A program made the position numbers and the translations under genes. Below are positions 15,712-23,426 of a DNA stretch of 64,000 bases, one piece after another. The notes beneath the pieces were generated by a model. It was given only the letters and a program-made list of their open reading frames with translations. It made no database searches and was not told the origin of the DNA. Positions within the stretch are counted from its first letter, which is position 1; every line of letters begins with the position of its first letter. Origin of the DNA: JACCXG01 sp963785755 (lineage in GTDB: Bacteria > Acidobacteriota > Vicinamibacteria > Vicinamibacterales > 2-12-FULL-66-21); NCBI GenBank assembly GCA_963785755.1, contig CAWAXG010000039.1:372001-436000 (forward strand). The letters run 5' to 3'.

Positions 15712-17034
15712 TCAGGGCATGTCGCCTGGTCCGGAATCGGTCTCGGCGTCGGTCAGGCAGACAGCGCACTCTTCGACGCCGTGACCCTTGACCGCGGTCA
15801 CCTCGAACTCGAGCCGCCCATAATGGACCCGATCCCCGACGACCGGCGGACGGCCCAATAAGGTCAGCACCAGGCCGCTGACGCTGTCCACCTCCTCGTG
15901 CTCCAGGTCGAGATCGAATTCCTGACCGACCTCGTCGATTCTCATGGTGCCCGGGACACGCAAGCGCCCGTCGCGATCGCGATAGACCTGAGCGCCGGAA
16001 CCGGGTCCTTCCTCGATGTCGCCGACCACTTCTTCGAACAAATCCTCCAGCGTGACGACGCCCGCGGTGCCGCCGTGTTCATCGATGACGACGGCCATCT
16101 GCGTGCGCTCGCGGCGCATCACCGCCAGAACCGAATCCAGTTCCGCGGTCTCGGGCACGACCGGCACCGGCCGGGCATGCGTGCGGTCGATCGGCTGGTT
16201 CTCCAGCAGCAGCTGCAGGAGATCCTTGATGTGCATCATGCCGACAATGTCGTCGAGATCCTTTTCGTAGATTGGATAGCGGGTGTGCGCCGACGCCGCG
16301 AGAATGTCGCGGATGCGCTGCGGGCTGGAACCCACGGCGATGCCGGTGATCCTCACCCGCGGCACCATCACCTGGCCGGCGGTGAGGTCGCCGAACTCGA
16401 ACAGCTCCTGCAGCATGTGCCCCGACTCCGAGCGCAGCGCGCCGAGCTCCTCGCTCTCCTGCACGATGAGCTGAAGCTCCTCGGGCGTGTAGTAGTGATC
16501 GCTGTTCTGGACCTGCCGGTTGACGCCGACACCCTTCAAGATCAGATTCCCGAGCTCGTTGAGCGAGACGACGAACGGGAACAAGAGATTCTTGATCCAG
16601 AGCATCGGCGGAGTAATCCAGCAGGCGAGCTCTTCGGCGTACTGGAGCGCGAGCGACTTGGGCACCATCTCACCGATGACGATGTGGAAATAGGTGAGGA
16701 TGACGACCGCCGTGACGCTTGCCACGCCGTGCGAGAGCAGCCAGGCGGGAGCGCCCGAGGCGCCGAGCGCCTCGTAAATCGCGTCGGCGAGGACGTGCTC
16801 GCCATACATCCCGAGCCCGAGGCTCGCCAGCGTGATGCCGAGCTGCGCCGTGGCGATGTAGCGATCCTGTTTCCGTGGATCGTGGAGAACGCTCTGGACG
16901 AGGCGCGCGAGCCGATCTCCCTGGCCGGCGCGGGCGTCGATTGCCGCGCGCGGTGCGCCCACGATCGCGAACTCCGCGGCGACGAACACGCCGTTGAGGA
17001 GAATCAGGGCGGTGATGATCGCGAACTCGATCAT
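15712..17034 (-). CDS. CNNM/HlyC-CorC family membrane protein (hemolysin-like)
   Basis: 440 residues with the complete architecture of bacterial CNNM-type proteins: a DUF21 membrane domain (about 1-190, with LNGVFVAAEFAIVG and IVIGEMVPKSLALQ), a CBS pair (about 205-330, RVRITGIAVG, HTRYPIYEKDLDDIVGMMHIKDLL, and VVIDEHGGTAGVVTLEDLFEEVVGDI), and a C-terminal CorC/HlyC domain (DSVSGLVLTLLGRPPVVGD, then a beta-rich tail). Such proteins are linked to Mg2+/Co2+ export or tolerance; the hemolysin label is historical. Its start overlaps the stop of the upstream paralogue by 4 bp, so the two are translationally coupled. Confidence 0.92.
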   Translation of the reverse strand: MIEFAIITALILLNGVFVAAEFAIVGAPRAAIDARAGQGDRLARLVQSVLHDPRKQDRYIATAQLGITLASLGLGMYGEHVLADAIYEALGASGAPAWLLSHGVASVTAVVILTYFHIVIGEMVPKSLALQYAEELACWITPPMLWIKNLLFPFVVSLNELGNLILKGVGVNRQVQNSDHYYTPEELQLIVQESEELGALRSESGHMLQELFEFGDLTAGQVMVPRVRITGIAVGSSPQRIRDILAASAHTRYPIYEKDLDDIVGMMHIKDLLQLLLENQPIDRTHARPVPVVPETAELDSVLAVMRRERTQMAVVIDEHGGTAGVVTLEDLFEEVVGDIEEGPGSGAQVYRDRDGRLRVPGTMRIDEVGQEFDLDLEHEEVDSVSGLVLTLLGRPPVVGDRVHYGRLEFEVTAVKGHGVEECAVCLTDAETDSGPGDMP

Positions 17035-18122
17035 CGCGCCGGTTCCTCGGCCGGGGGCGCGGGCCGGAATCGCGCCATCTTGAACTCGTCGGCGACGCCG
17101 CCGAGCAGCTCGGCGACGACGTCTTCGAGCGTAATCAGGCCCGCGACGCTGCCGTCACCGTCGATGACCAGCGCCTGATGAGTGCGGCGCTCGCGCAGAA
17201 ACGCGAGCAGCCGGTCTGCGGGCATGTCGTGTCGCACCCGTGAAATCGGGCGGAGCAGCGACGTGAGCGAACGCCGCCGCATGCCGTTCACGTACTCCGT
17301 GACCACATCCTTCGTGTGGAGCATGCCGAGGACGTTGTCGATGTCGACGCGGTACACGGGCAGGCGGCTGAACGGGCTTCCCGCGACCCTGCGCAGCACG
17401 TCGTCGAGCGGCGTCTGTACGTCGATCGCAGAGAGCCGTCCGCGCGGCACCATGAGCTGACTCGCGGTCCGCAGGCCGAGCCGCAGCGCGCGATGCAGCC
17501 GCATCTGCTCCTCGGGCTCGAGCAGTCCTCCGTCGCGGCTTTCCGCGATCAGCAGCTCGATCTCCTCCGGCGAGTGCACGTGACGATGGCCGGTCGAAGG
17601 GACGCGAAGGAGCCTGAGCAGAATCGCCCCGCTGCCGTTCAAGGCGTCGATCGTCCACGAGAACAATCGCTGCGACCATTGCATCGGCAGCACGGTCCAG
17701 AGCGCGGCTCGAGTCGGATTCTGGAGCGCCAGCGACTTCGGCACCAGCTCTCCCACGATCATCGCGAGGATGGTCAGCGTCAGAAGGACGATGACCGCCG
17801 CCGTCGATTCGGCGGTGTCGGCCTCGAGGCCGAAGACGCTGACGAGGAGCGGCGCCACCCGAGGCGCGAGAGCGGCCTGCCCGTAGGCGCCGAGGATCAG
17901 GCTCGACAGGGTGATGCCAATCTGAGAGACCGCGATGTAGCGATCCAGCTCGTGGGCGTCATCCACGACCGGCAGGATTCGGGCGGCCAGCGCGTTCCCA
18001 TCCTCCGCGAGACGCCGGAGCCGGCTGCGGCGCGCGCCGACCGCGGCGAATTCCGCAGCGACATAGAGCGCGGTCAGCAGAATCAGCAGCAGGATGACGA
18101 ACGAGGCCAACAGCATTGGCAC
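17031..18122 (-). CDS. CNNM-family membrane protein lacking the CorC/HlyC domain
   Basis: 363 residues, paralogue of the next gene. The DUF21 domain (LYVAAEFAAVGARRSRLR, AMIVGELVPKSLALQ) and two CBS motifs (SRLPVYRVDIDNVLGMLHTKDVV; LVIDGDGSVAGLITLEDVVAELLGGV) are present. It stops about 20 residues after the second CBS motif, so the C-terminal CorC/HlyC domain is absent. The coupled arrangement with a full-length partner suggests they may form a hetero-oligomer, but that is inference. Confidence 0.9.
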   Translation of the reverse strand: MPMLLASFVILLLILLTALYVAAEFAAVGARRSRLRRLAEDGNALAARILPVVDDAHELDRYIAVSQIGITLSSLILGAYGQAALAPRVAPLLVSVFGLEADTAESTAAVIVLLTLTILAMIVGELVPKSLALQNPTRAALWTVLPMQWSQRLFSWTIDALNGSGAILLRLLRVPSTGHRHVHSPEEIELLIAESRDGGLLEPEEQMRLHRALRLGLRTASQLMVPRGRLSAIDVQTPLDDVLRRVAGSPFSRLPVYRVDIDNVLGMLHTKDVVTEYVNGMRRRSLTSLLRPISRVRHDMPADRLLAFLRERRTHQALVIDGDGSVAGLITLEDVVAELLGGVADEFKMARFRPAPPAEEPAR

Positions 18123-18335
18123 TGGGATCGTATCGCAACCGGTACGGCTGAGCCGGAGCCCCTTCAGCTTGACCGAAATCCGGGCTCGCTCCGGCAGGCG
18201 CTCGCCAGCCCGACCAATTACTTCGAGGTCACGTTCAATGCCGAGGGAGGTATTCCGTATCGCCTGTGGATGCGCGGCCGCGCGCAGAGCAATCGCCGAC
18301 GCGTGGTGGCTTGCCGCGCTTCGGCGCCCAGGCGG

Positions 18336-19388
18336 TCACCGGCCGATCGCGCCGAGGGCCCATGCGGCCTGCCGCCGGACCCCCGGCTCGCTGTCTTTCA
18401 GGGCCACGAGCAGGCCCTGCGCGGCGCGCGCCTCGCCAATCGCGCCGAGCGCCCAGGCCGCCTGCTGGCGCACGTCCTTGCTGCTGTCACGCAGGGCCCC
18501 GATCAGTCCGTCGACCGCGGCGTTATGACCGATCGCGCCGAGGGCCCAGGCCGTCTGCTTGCGGACGCCGTCGTGCGAATCCTTGAGCGCGGCGACCAGC
18601 GCCTGCACCGCCGAATCGGCGTCGATCGCGCCAAGCGCCCATGCCGCCTGCTGACGGACTTCGCTACTGCTGTCACGGAGCGCGCCGATCAGTCCATCGG
18701 CCGCCGAAGCGTGACCGATGGCGCCGAGCGCCCATGCCGCCTGTTTGTGTACTCCTTCGTGCGAATCCTTGAGGGCCGCGACCAGCGCCTGCACTGCCGG
18801 CTGGGCGTCGATCGCGCCAAGCGCCCACGCCGCCTGTTGACGGACCCTTTCGTCCGAATCCTTCAGCGTCGTGATGAGGCCCTGGATGGCCGCTTCGGCG
18901 TCCATCGCGCCGAGCGCCCACGCCGCCTGGGCGCGGACGCCGGGTTCGCGATCGCGCAGCGCCGAGGTCACCGGCACGATCCCGCGGGGATCGTCGAGCG
19001 CGCCAAGCGCCCAGGCGGCGTTGCGCCGCGCGATCCAGACCGGTTGGTCGAGCGCCGCGATCAGCGGCTGCAGCGATTGTGAACCAATGCCGACGAGCGC
19101 GGCGGCGGCGAGCTCGCCAGGGGAGGTCTGATTGTCGGATCCGCGCCCCCATCGCTCCTGACACACCGCCGGATCAACCGGCGAGGCGTCGCCGAGCATC
19201 TTGACGAGCGGCGCGATGCTTTCGGCCGCACGATCTCCCTCTTGTTTCAGATCGCACGCGGCGCGCGCCCGGACGACGGGATCGGCGGCGGCGAGATCCG
19301 CGACGAGCTCACGGACCTGACGCTGCTGCGCGGACACGGTGACACACGTGAATGCGACGGCGAGCGTGAGTACGGATCGGACGTGCAT
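18336..19388 (-). CDS. Exported HEAT-repeat (PBS-lyase-type) protein
   Basis: 350 residues with a signal peptide (VLTLAVAFTCVTVSA, cleavage near residue 20 before QQRQV). The rest is almost entirely about 31-residue HEAT repeats with the consensus VRQQAAWALGAI ... A-AALKDS; at least eight regular copies lie between residue 100 and the C-terminus, the last ending at WALGAIGR. This solenoid is predicted to bind proteins in the periplasm. It is the last gene of the BlaI / M56-HEAT / HEAT / HEAT run, 54 bp after the preceding gene. No catalytic residues are visible. Confidence 0.88.
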   Translation of the reverse strand: MHVRSVLTLAVAFTCVTVSAQQRQVRELVADLAAADPVVRARAACDLKQEGDRAAESIAPLVKMLGDASPVDPAVCQERWGRGSDNQTSPGELAAAALVGIGSQSLQPLIAALDQPVWIARRNAAWALGALDDPRGIVPVTSALRDREPGVRAQAAWALGAMDAEAAIQGLITTLKDSDERVRQQAAWALGAIDAQPAVQALVAALKDSHEGVHKQAAWALGAIGHASAADGLIGALRDSSSEVRQQAAWALGAIDADSAVQALVAALKDSHDGVRKQTAWALGAIGHNAAVDGLIGALRDSSKDVRQQAAWALGAIGEARAAQGLLVALKDSEPGVRRQAAWALGAIGR

Positions 19389-19442
19389 GGTCCCCTCTAT
19401 CGGTGAGATGTCGCGAACGGGCTCGATGAGGAGGAAAGCAGG

Positions 19443-20153
19443 CTACCGCCACTTCCTCGCCATCGGACTCGGATTCGGGTTGGGATTCGGATTTGGATTT
19501 GGATTCGGGTTGGGCCTCGGCCGCCAGCTCCCGTCACGGCCCTCGCCGATCTCGGCGATCGCCACGATGGCATGACGGCGGACTGCCGCATCCTCGTCCT
19601 TGAGCACCTGGGTCAACGCCGGCAGGGCGCGCGCGTCGCGAATCTCGCCGAGCGCTCGCACGGCGTGACGGCGGACGTTGACGTCCGCATCCTTGGTGGC
19701 GGTAATCAGTGCATCCACCGACGCCGGGTCGCGCAGCTCGGAGAGCGTCGAGGCGGCGCGCGCCCGGACTCTCGCGTCCGAGTCCTTCAGCGCGGCGGTG
19801 ATGGCGCCTGTCGCGCGCGGATCGCGAATCTCTCCGAGCGCGGCCATCGCGCGGGCGCGAACGTCCACGTCGGCGTCCTTCAGCGCCTCGATGAGCCCAG
19901 GCACCGCGCGTTGGCTGCGCAGTTCTCCAAGGGAATGCGCGGCCTGGCGCCTGACGCCGGCGTCCGGATCCTTCAGCGCTCCGATCAGTGCATCGATCGC
20001 GCCCTCGGCCGGGCTTTTCTGCGCGGTCACTGCGCCCCGTGTCGCTGACGCCGAGGACCAGTCGAGCGACGGGTTCAGGAAGATGAAGCCGGTGCCGAGG
20101 CAAATCGCGCTCGATTTGATCAGCGTGCGAATGAACACCATCAGCGGACTCAT
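19443..20153 (-). CDS. HEAT-repeat protein with Pro-Asn repeat tail
   Basis: 236 residues. A single hydrophobic stretch near the N-terminus (TLIKSSAICLGTGFIFLNPSL) is a signal peptide or anchor. Six HEAT repeats follow (consensus VRARA--ALGEIRDPRA--ALI-ALKDAD). The C-terminal 25 residues read RPNPNPNPN..., an alternating Pro-Asn run encoded by a hexameric DNA repeat at about 19465-19520, and end in ARKWR. The tail may be a flexible linker, or it may be slippage-prone DNA. The gene lies 98 bp after the M56-HEAT gene in the same orientation. Confidence 0.85.
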   Translation of the reverse strand: MSPLMVFIRTLIKSSAICLGTGFIFLNPSLDWSSASATRGAVTAQKSPAEGAIDALIGALKDPDAGVRRQAAHSLGELRSQRAVPGLIEALKDADVDVRARAMAALGEIRDPRATGAITAALKDSDARVRARAASTLSELRDPASVDALITATKDADVNVRRHAVRALGEIRDARALPALTQVLKDEDAAVRRHAIVAIAEIGEGRDGSWRPRPNPNPNPNPNPNPNPSPMARKWR

Positions 20154-20251
20154 GCAGCCTCCTCTGGAAGCCTTGCTAGAAAACTAGCATTCCAAACAAC
20201 ACTCCGTCCGGCGCGGCGGTTGCTGTCAACCGCCGCCGTGACCGGGCGAAG

Positions 20252-22510
20252 TTATCGAGCGAGTTGACCGAGCGCGAACGCCGCCTTCTGGCGCACGTCC
20301 GCACTCTGATCCTTGAGGGCGATCGTCAGCGCCTCGATGGCGCGGGGGTCACGAATCTGGCCGAGCGCGAAGACGACCTGCTCCCGCACGTCCGCGCTCG
20401 AGTCCCTGACCGCGATGATGAGCGCCTCGACGGCCGACCGATCACGGAGCTGCCCGAGGGCGAACGCGGCCTTTTCACGAACGTCCGGATTGGCATCCTT
20501 CAACGCGGAAATCAGCGGCGCGACCGAGCGGGGGTCGCGGATCTGACTCAGTGCGAACACCGCTTTCTCGCGGACGCCGGCGTTCTCGTCACGCACGGCG
20601 GCGCCGAGCGCGTCGACCGCCGCGGGATCGCGCAGCTGCCCGAGCGCGAACGCCGCGTGTTCGCGAACGTCGGGCGACACATCCTTCAGTGCGGCGATCA
20701 GTCCCGGCACCGCCGCGCGATCCCGCAGCTGCCCGAGCGCGAAGACGGCCTTTTCACGCACCTCCGCGTTCTCGTCTTTGAGCGCGCCCATGAGCGGGGC
20801 GACCGCGCGAGGGTCGCGCAACTGGCCGAGCCCGAACACCGCCTGTTCCCGCACGTCCGGGGAACCATCCTTGAGCGCCTGGACCAGCGGCTCGAAGATC
20901 GACGGATCGCGCAGCTGGATGAGCGCGTGCATCGCCGTCTCGCGCACCTCCTTGTCGGTGTCCTTCAGGGCTGCGGTCAGCGCCGCAACCATCCGGGGAT
21001 CGACTTCCCGGCCGGATTTGCCCTTGGCCAGCTTCGGGTCCGGCTTCGGGTCCGGGTTCGGCTTGGGGTCTTGATGCCCAGGTTCGTGTTCGAAGGCGCC
21101 TTCGGCGGCCCTTTCCAGATTCTCGACGGCGGCAATGGCGGCTTCCGCAATCGGGTCCAGGACTTCGTTGAAGATCGGCGTGGGCTGCGGTGCTTGCGCG
21201 GTCTGCGGCGGTTGCGGTCCCTGCATCCCCTGTGGACCCTGCGTCCCCTGCGGACCCTGCATCCCCTGCGGTGCCTGCATCATCTGCCCGGCTGCGCGCT
21301 CGCTCGACGCATCGGTGAGCGCCTTCGTCTCCGCCGGCATGGCAGCAGGCGTTTCCGCGGGAAGGACCGCGTCCGCGACGCTCTCACGCTTCGCATCATC
21401 GGTGGCCGCAGCCCACGGCTGCAGCGCACCGAGTGGGGCAACCGCGCAGCAACACAGCGCGATGGCCGCAAGCGTTCGCGTCCGCGACACGCCAGCACGC
21501 GGCAGCCTGGGATCGAGGATCGCAATCAACCTGCCCTCGAGCTGCGAGCGGTGCGCCATCGCCAGACTGGCCCCGGTCAACAGACCCGCGAAGCGGTCGC
21601 CCCGCATCGCGCGAGCCATCTCGAGCAACTCGTCCGCGTAATCCGATCCGCGCGTGCCGGAGGCAATCACGAGATCGTCGCACGCCCGTTCGCGCTCGGT
21701 CCGCGCCCGCTTTGCCGCGAGCCATGCCAGCGGATTGAACCAGTAGAACGCGCAGGCCGCCTGTGCCAGCAGGTGCGTCAGGCAATCGCGCCGTTTCACG
21801 TGCGCGAGCTCGTGCAGCAACACAATCCGCAGCCTGCTCCCGGACCAGGTGTCGGCGTCGCCGGGCATGATGATCGCCGGCCGGAAGATCCCGGCCGCCA
21901 CCGGCATGGCCGCGCGGCCGCTGCGCAGGAAACGCGGCGGCGAGTGCAGACCCAGATCACCGGCGAGCTCCTCCGCCATCGGCAGCCAGGGCGCATCAGT
22001 GATCTCTTGCGTGCGGCGGGAGAGCCACCGGACCGCGGCGAGTCCAATCGCCATGCGTGCGAGGATGATCGCGGCGCCGGCCAGCCAGATCGCGAACAAT
22101 GCCTGCTGCCAGGTGACGGCTGCGAACGCGGAGGCTGCTCGCGCCGCCGACGTGTCGACGGGCGCCGTCGGGGGCACCGTCGCGGCAGGGGACGACACCG
22201 TCTGACGTGTGCGCGACGGCGGTGTGATCTCTGGTGGCGCCGGCGCCGTGGGCGACGGGCTCACATCCGCAATCGCCACCTCGTTCGCGGCAAGCGTGAT
22301 GATCGGCAGCTGCCACTTCGGCAGCACGATCGACAGGACAGGAACCGCGAGGGCGCTGCAGAGCGCCAGTGTCCACAGTAGGTGGCGGAACGCAGCGGAC
22401 GCCCGGCGCAGCGCGAAAGACACGATGGCGGCGCCGGCGAAAATGATCGTGGCCTTCAGGACCGCATCGGCCAGCGTGAGCCACTCGACAGGCAGATTCG
22501 TGATCGTCAT
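20252..22510 (-). CDS. BlaR1-like M56 metallopeptidase fused to HEAT repeats
   Basis: 752 residues. The N-terminal half is an M56/BlaR1-type membrane protease: hydrophobic helices near residues 15-65 and 135-160, the zinc motif HELAH at 233-237 (LLHELAHVKRRDC), ERERACDDLV about 40 residues later as the third-ligand region, and a helix near 345-365. BlaR1 homologues cleave or relieve the BlaI repressor on receiving an envelope signal. Instead of a penicillin-binding sensor, the C-terminal part has a Gln/Gly/Pro collagen-like stretch (about 410-440), a Pro-Asp-Lys run, then eight HEAT repeats (about 500-752). The periplasmic HEAT solenoid is therefore the presumed sensor. It begins 2 bp after blaI. 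Confidence 0.9.
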   Translation of the reverse strand: MTITNLPVEWLTLADAVLKATIIFAGAAIVSFALRRASAAFRHLLWTLALCSALAVPVLSIVLPKWQLPIITLAANEVAIADVSPSPTAPAPPEITPPSRTRQTVSSPAATVPPTAPVDTSAARAASAFAAVTWQQALFAIWLAGAAIILARMAIGLAAVRWLSRRTQEITDAPWLPMAEELAGDLGLHSPPRFLRSGRAAMPVAAGIFRPAIIMPGDADTWSGSRLRIVLLHELAHVKRRDCLTHLLAQAACAFYWFNPLAWLAAKRARTERERACDDLVIASGTRGSDYADELLEMARAMRGDRFAGLLTGASLAMAHRSQLEGRLIAILDPRLPRAGVSRTRTLAAIALCCCAVAPLGALQPWAAATDDAKRESVADAVLPAETPAAMPAETKALTDASSERAAGQMMQAPQGMQGPQGTQGPQGMQGPQPPQTAQAPQPTPIFNEVLDPIAEAAIAAVENLERAAEGAFEHEPGHQDPKPNPDPKPDPKLAKGKSGREVDPRMVAALTAALKDTDKEVRETAMHALIQLRDPSIFEPLVQALKDGSPDVREQAVFGLGQLRDPRAVAPLMGALKDENAEVREKAVFALGQLRDRAAVPGLIAALKDVSPDVREHAAFALGQLRDPAAVDALGAAVRDENAGVREKAVFALSQIRDPRSVAPLISALKDANPDVREKAAFALGQLRDRSAVEALIIAVRDSSADVREQVVFALGQIRDPRAIEALTIALKDQSADVRQKAAFALGQLAR

Positions 22511-22512
22511 GG

Positions 22513-22920
22513 CTAGGCTCCGGTGCGGCGCGCCTGGTCGATCAGCTTTGCGAGCCGATCGAGCTCTCGATCCGAGAGGCGCGTATCAGAAGAATCGAGC
22601 AGCGCGGAAATCGCTTGTTCGGCTGAACCATCGAAAAAGGTCTGGAGGACGTGACGAAGAGCCGACTGCTTGGCTCGATCGCGCCCGACCGTCGGCAGGT
22701 ACACGTACCGCGGACCATCCTGCTCGTGCCGGACGTGTCCTTTGTCTTCCAGGATGCGCAGCATCGCCCGTACGGCTGAGTAGCTCGGCGGATCCGGGAG
22801 TGCGGACTGGACCTCAGCGGCGGTCGCACGCCCCTGCGCGTAAAGGATGTCGACGATCTGCCGCTCCCGGCGGCTGAGATCGAGATGGGGTTCTGGTGTC
22901 ATCAATATCAGCTCCGACAT
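22513..22920 (-). CDS. BlaI/MecI/CopY-family transcriptional repressor
   Basis: 135 residues from the ATG at 22920 (MSELILMTPEPHLDLSRRE); an upstream ATG at 22986 would add a stretch read through the operator. The winged-helix domain is evident: LSRRERQIVDILYAQGRATAAEVQSAL, then PSYSAVRAMLRILEDKGHVRHEQDG, and a C-terminal dimerisation helix. Family members repress their own operon and are inactivated through a membrane M56 protease. The M56-HEAT gene follows after 2 bp and an 18-bp dyad lies just upstream, both consistent with autoregulation. Confidence 0.92.
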   Translation of the reverse strand: MSELILMTPEPHLDLSRRERQIVDILYAQGRATAAEVQSALPDPPSYSAVRAMLRILEDKGHVRHEQDGPRYVYLPTVGRDRAKQSALRHVLQTFFDGSAEQAISALLDSSDTRLSDRELDRLAKLIDQARRTGA

Positions 22921-22949
22921 GCCTATTAGACGGCAGCGCCCGGGAAAAG

Positions 22950-22967
22950 GTGCTATGAAAATAGCAC
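22950..22967. promoter_or_regulatory. BlaI-type operator candidate
   Basis: Perfect dyad GTGCTAT-GAAA-ATAGCAC, 30 bp upstream of the blaI start. A second half-site, ATAGCACC, lies at 22980-22987 within GGTGAAAAAATAGCACC, giving a possible tandem or overlapping second operator. The AT-rich core within otherwise GC-rich DNA supports a promoter/operator role. That BlaI is the binding protein is inference. Confidence 0.6.
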
Positions 22968-23072
22968 AGGGGTGAAAAAATAGCACCAGGTCCCAAAACG
23001 CGCGTTTTTCCGAGGATTTTCGTCACTTGAACGGGCTGGCTGCCGCCGCTCGACTGCCGTGGCATCGGTAGC

Positions 23073-23399
23073 GTGACGCGATCATTTGCACTGCTGCTCA
23101 CCTTTGCCGCCACCCTCCTGGCGGGTTCGAAACTCCCGTCGGCTCAGGCTCCCGCGCCCGCGTCCGACCTCCCCCTTCATCTAATAAAGATGGCGCCGGG
23201 CTTCACCATCGACGTCTACGCCACTGGCATGCCCGTGGCCAGACAGATGGCGCTCGGCACCAAGGGCACGCTCTTCGTCGGCACCCGGAACAAGACTGCC
23301 GGCGGTGTGGTCTACGCCGTCGTCGATCGCAACGGTGACCACAAGGCGGATCAGGTGTTCACCATTGCGAAGGGATTGAACGAGCCGAATGGCGTCGCT
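23073..23399 (+). pseudogene. N-terminal remnant of a PQQ/sorbosone-type dehydrogenase, fused in frame to the next gene
   Basis: Starts with a GTG and a signal peptide (LLLTFAATLLAGSKLPSAQA), then LPLHLIKMAPGFTIDVYATG, ALGTKGTLFVGTRN, VYAVVDRNGDHKADQVFTIAKGLNEPNGVA, the characteristic first blades of L-sorbosone dehydrogenase-like beta-propellers. The similarity ends abruptly at about 23398; the remaining 250-300 residues of that family are missing. The frame stays open through 26 nt into the ATG at 23427 of the complete downstream gene, so a 1072-residue read-through product with an internal signal peptide is formally possible. Confidence 0.7.
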
Positions 23400-23426
23400 G
23401 GATGGATTCTTTGCTATCGTTCCCGC

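Noticed and set aside
20264..22381. A 705-codon open frame antisense to the M56-HEAT gene
   Set aside because: Arg-rich repetitive translation that mirrors the HEAT repeats; the minus-strand gene has HELAH and HEAT motifs.
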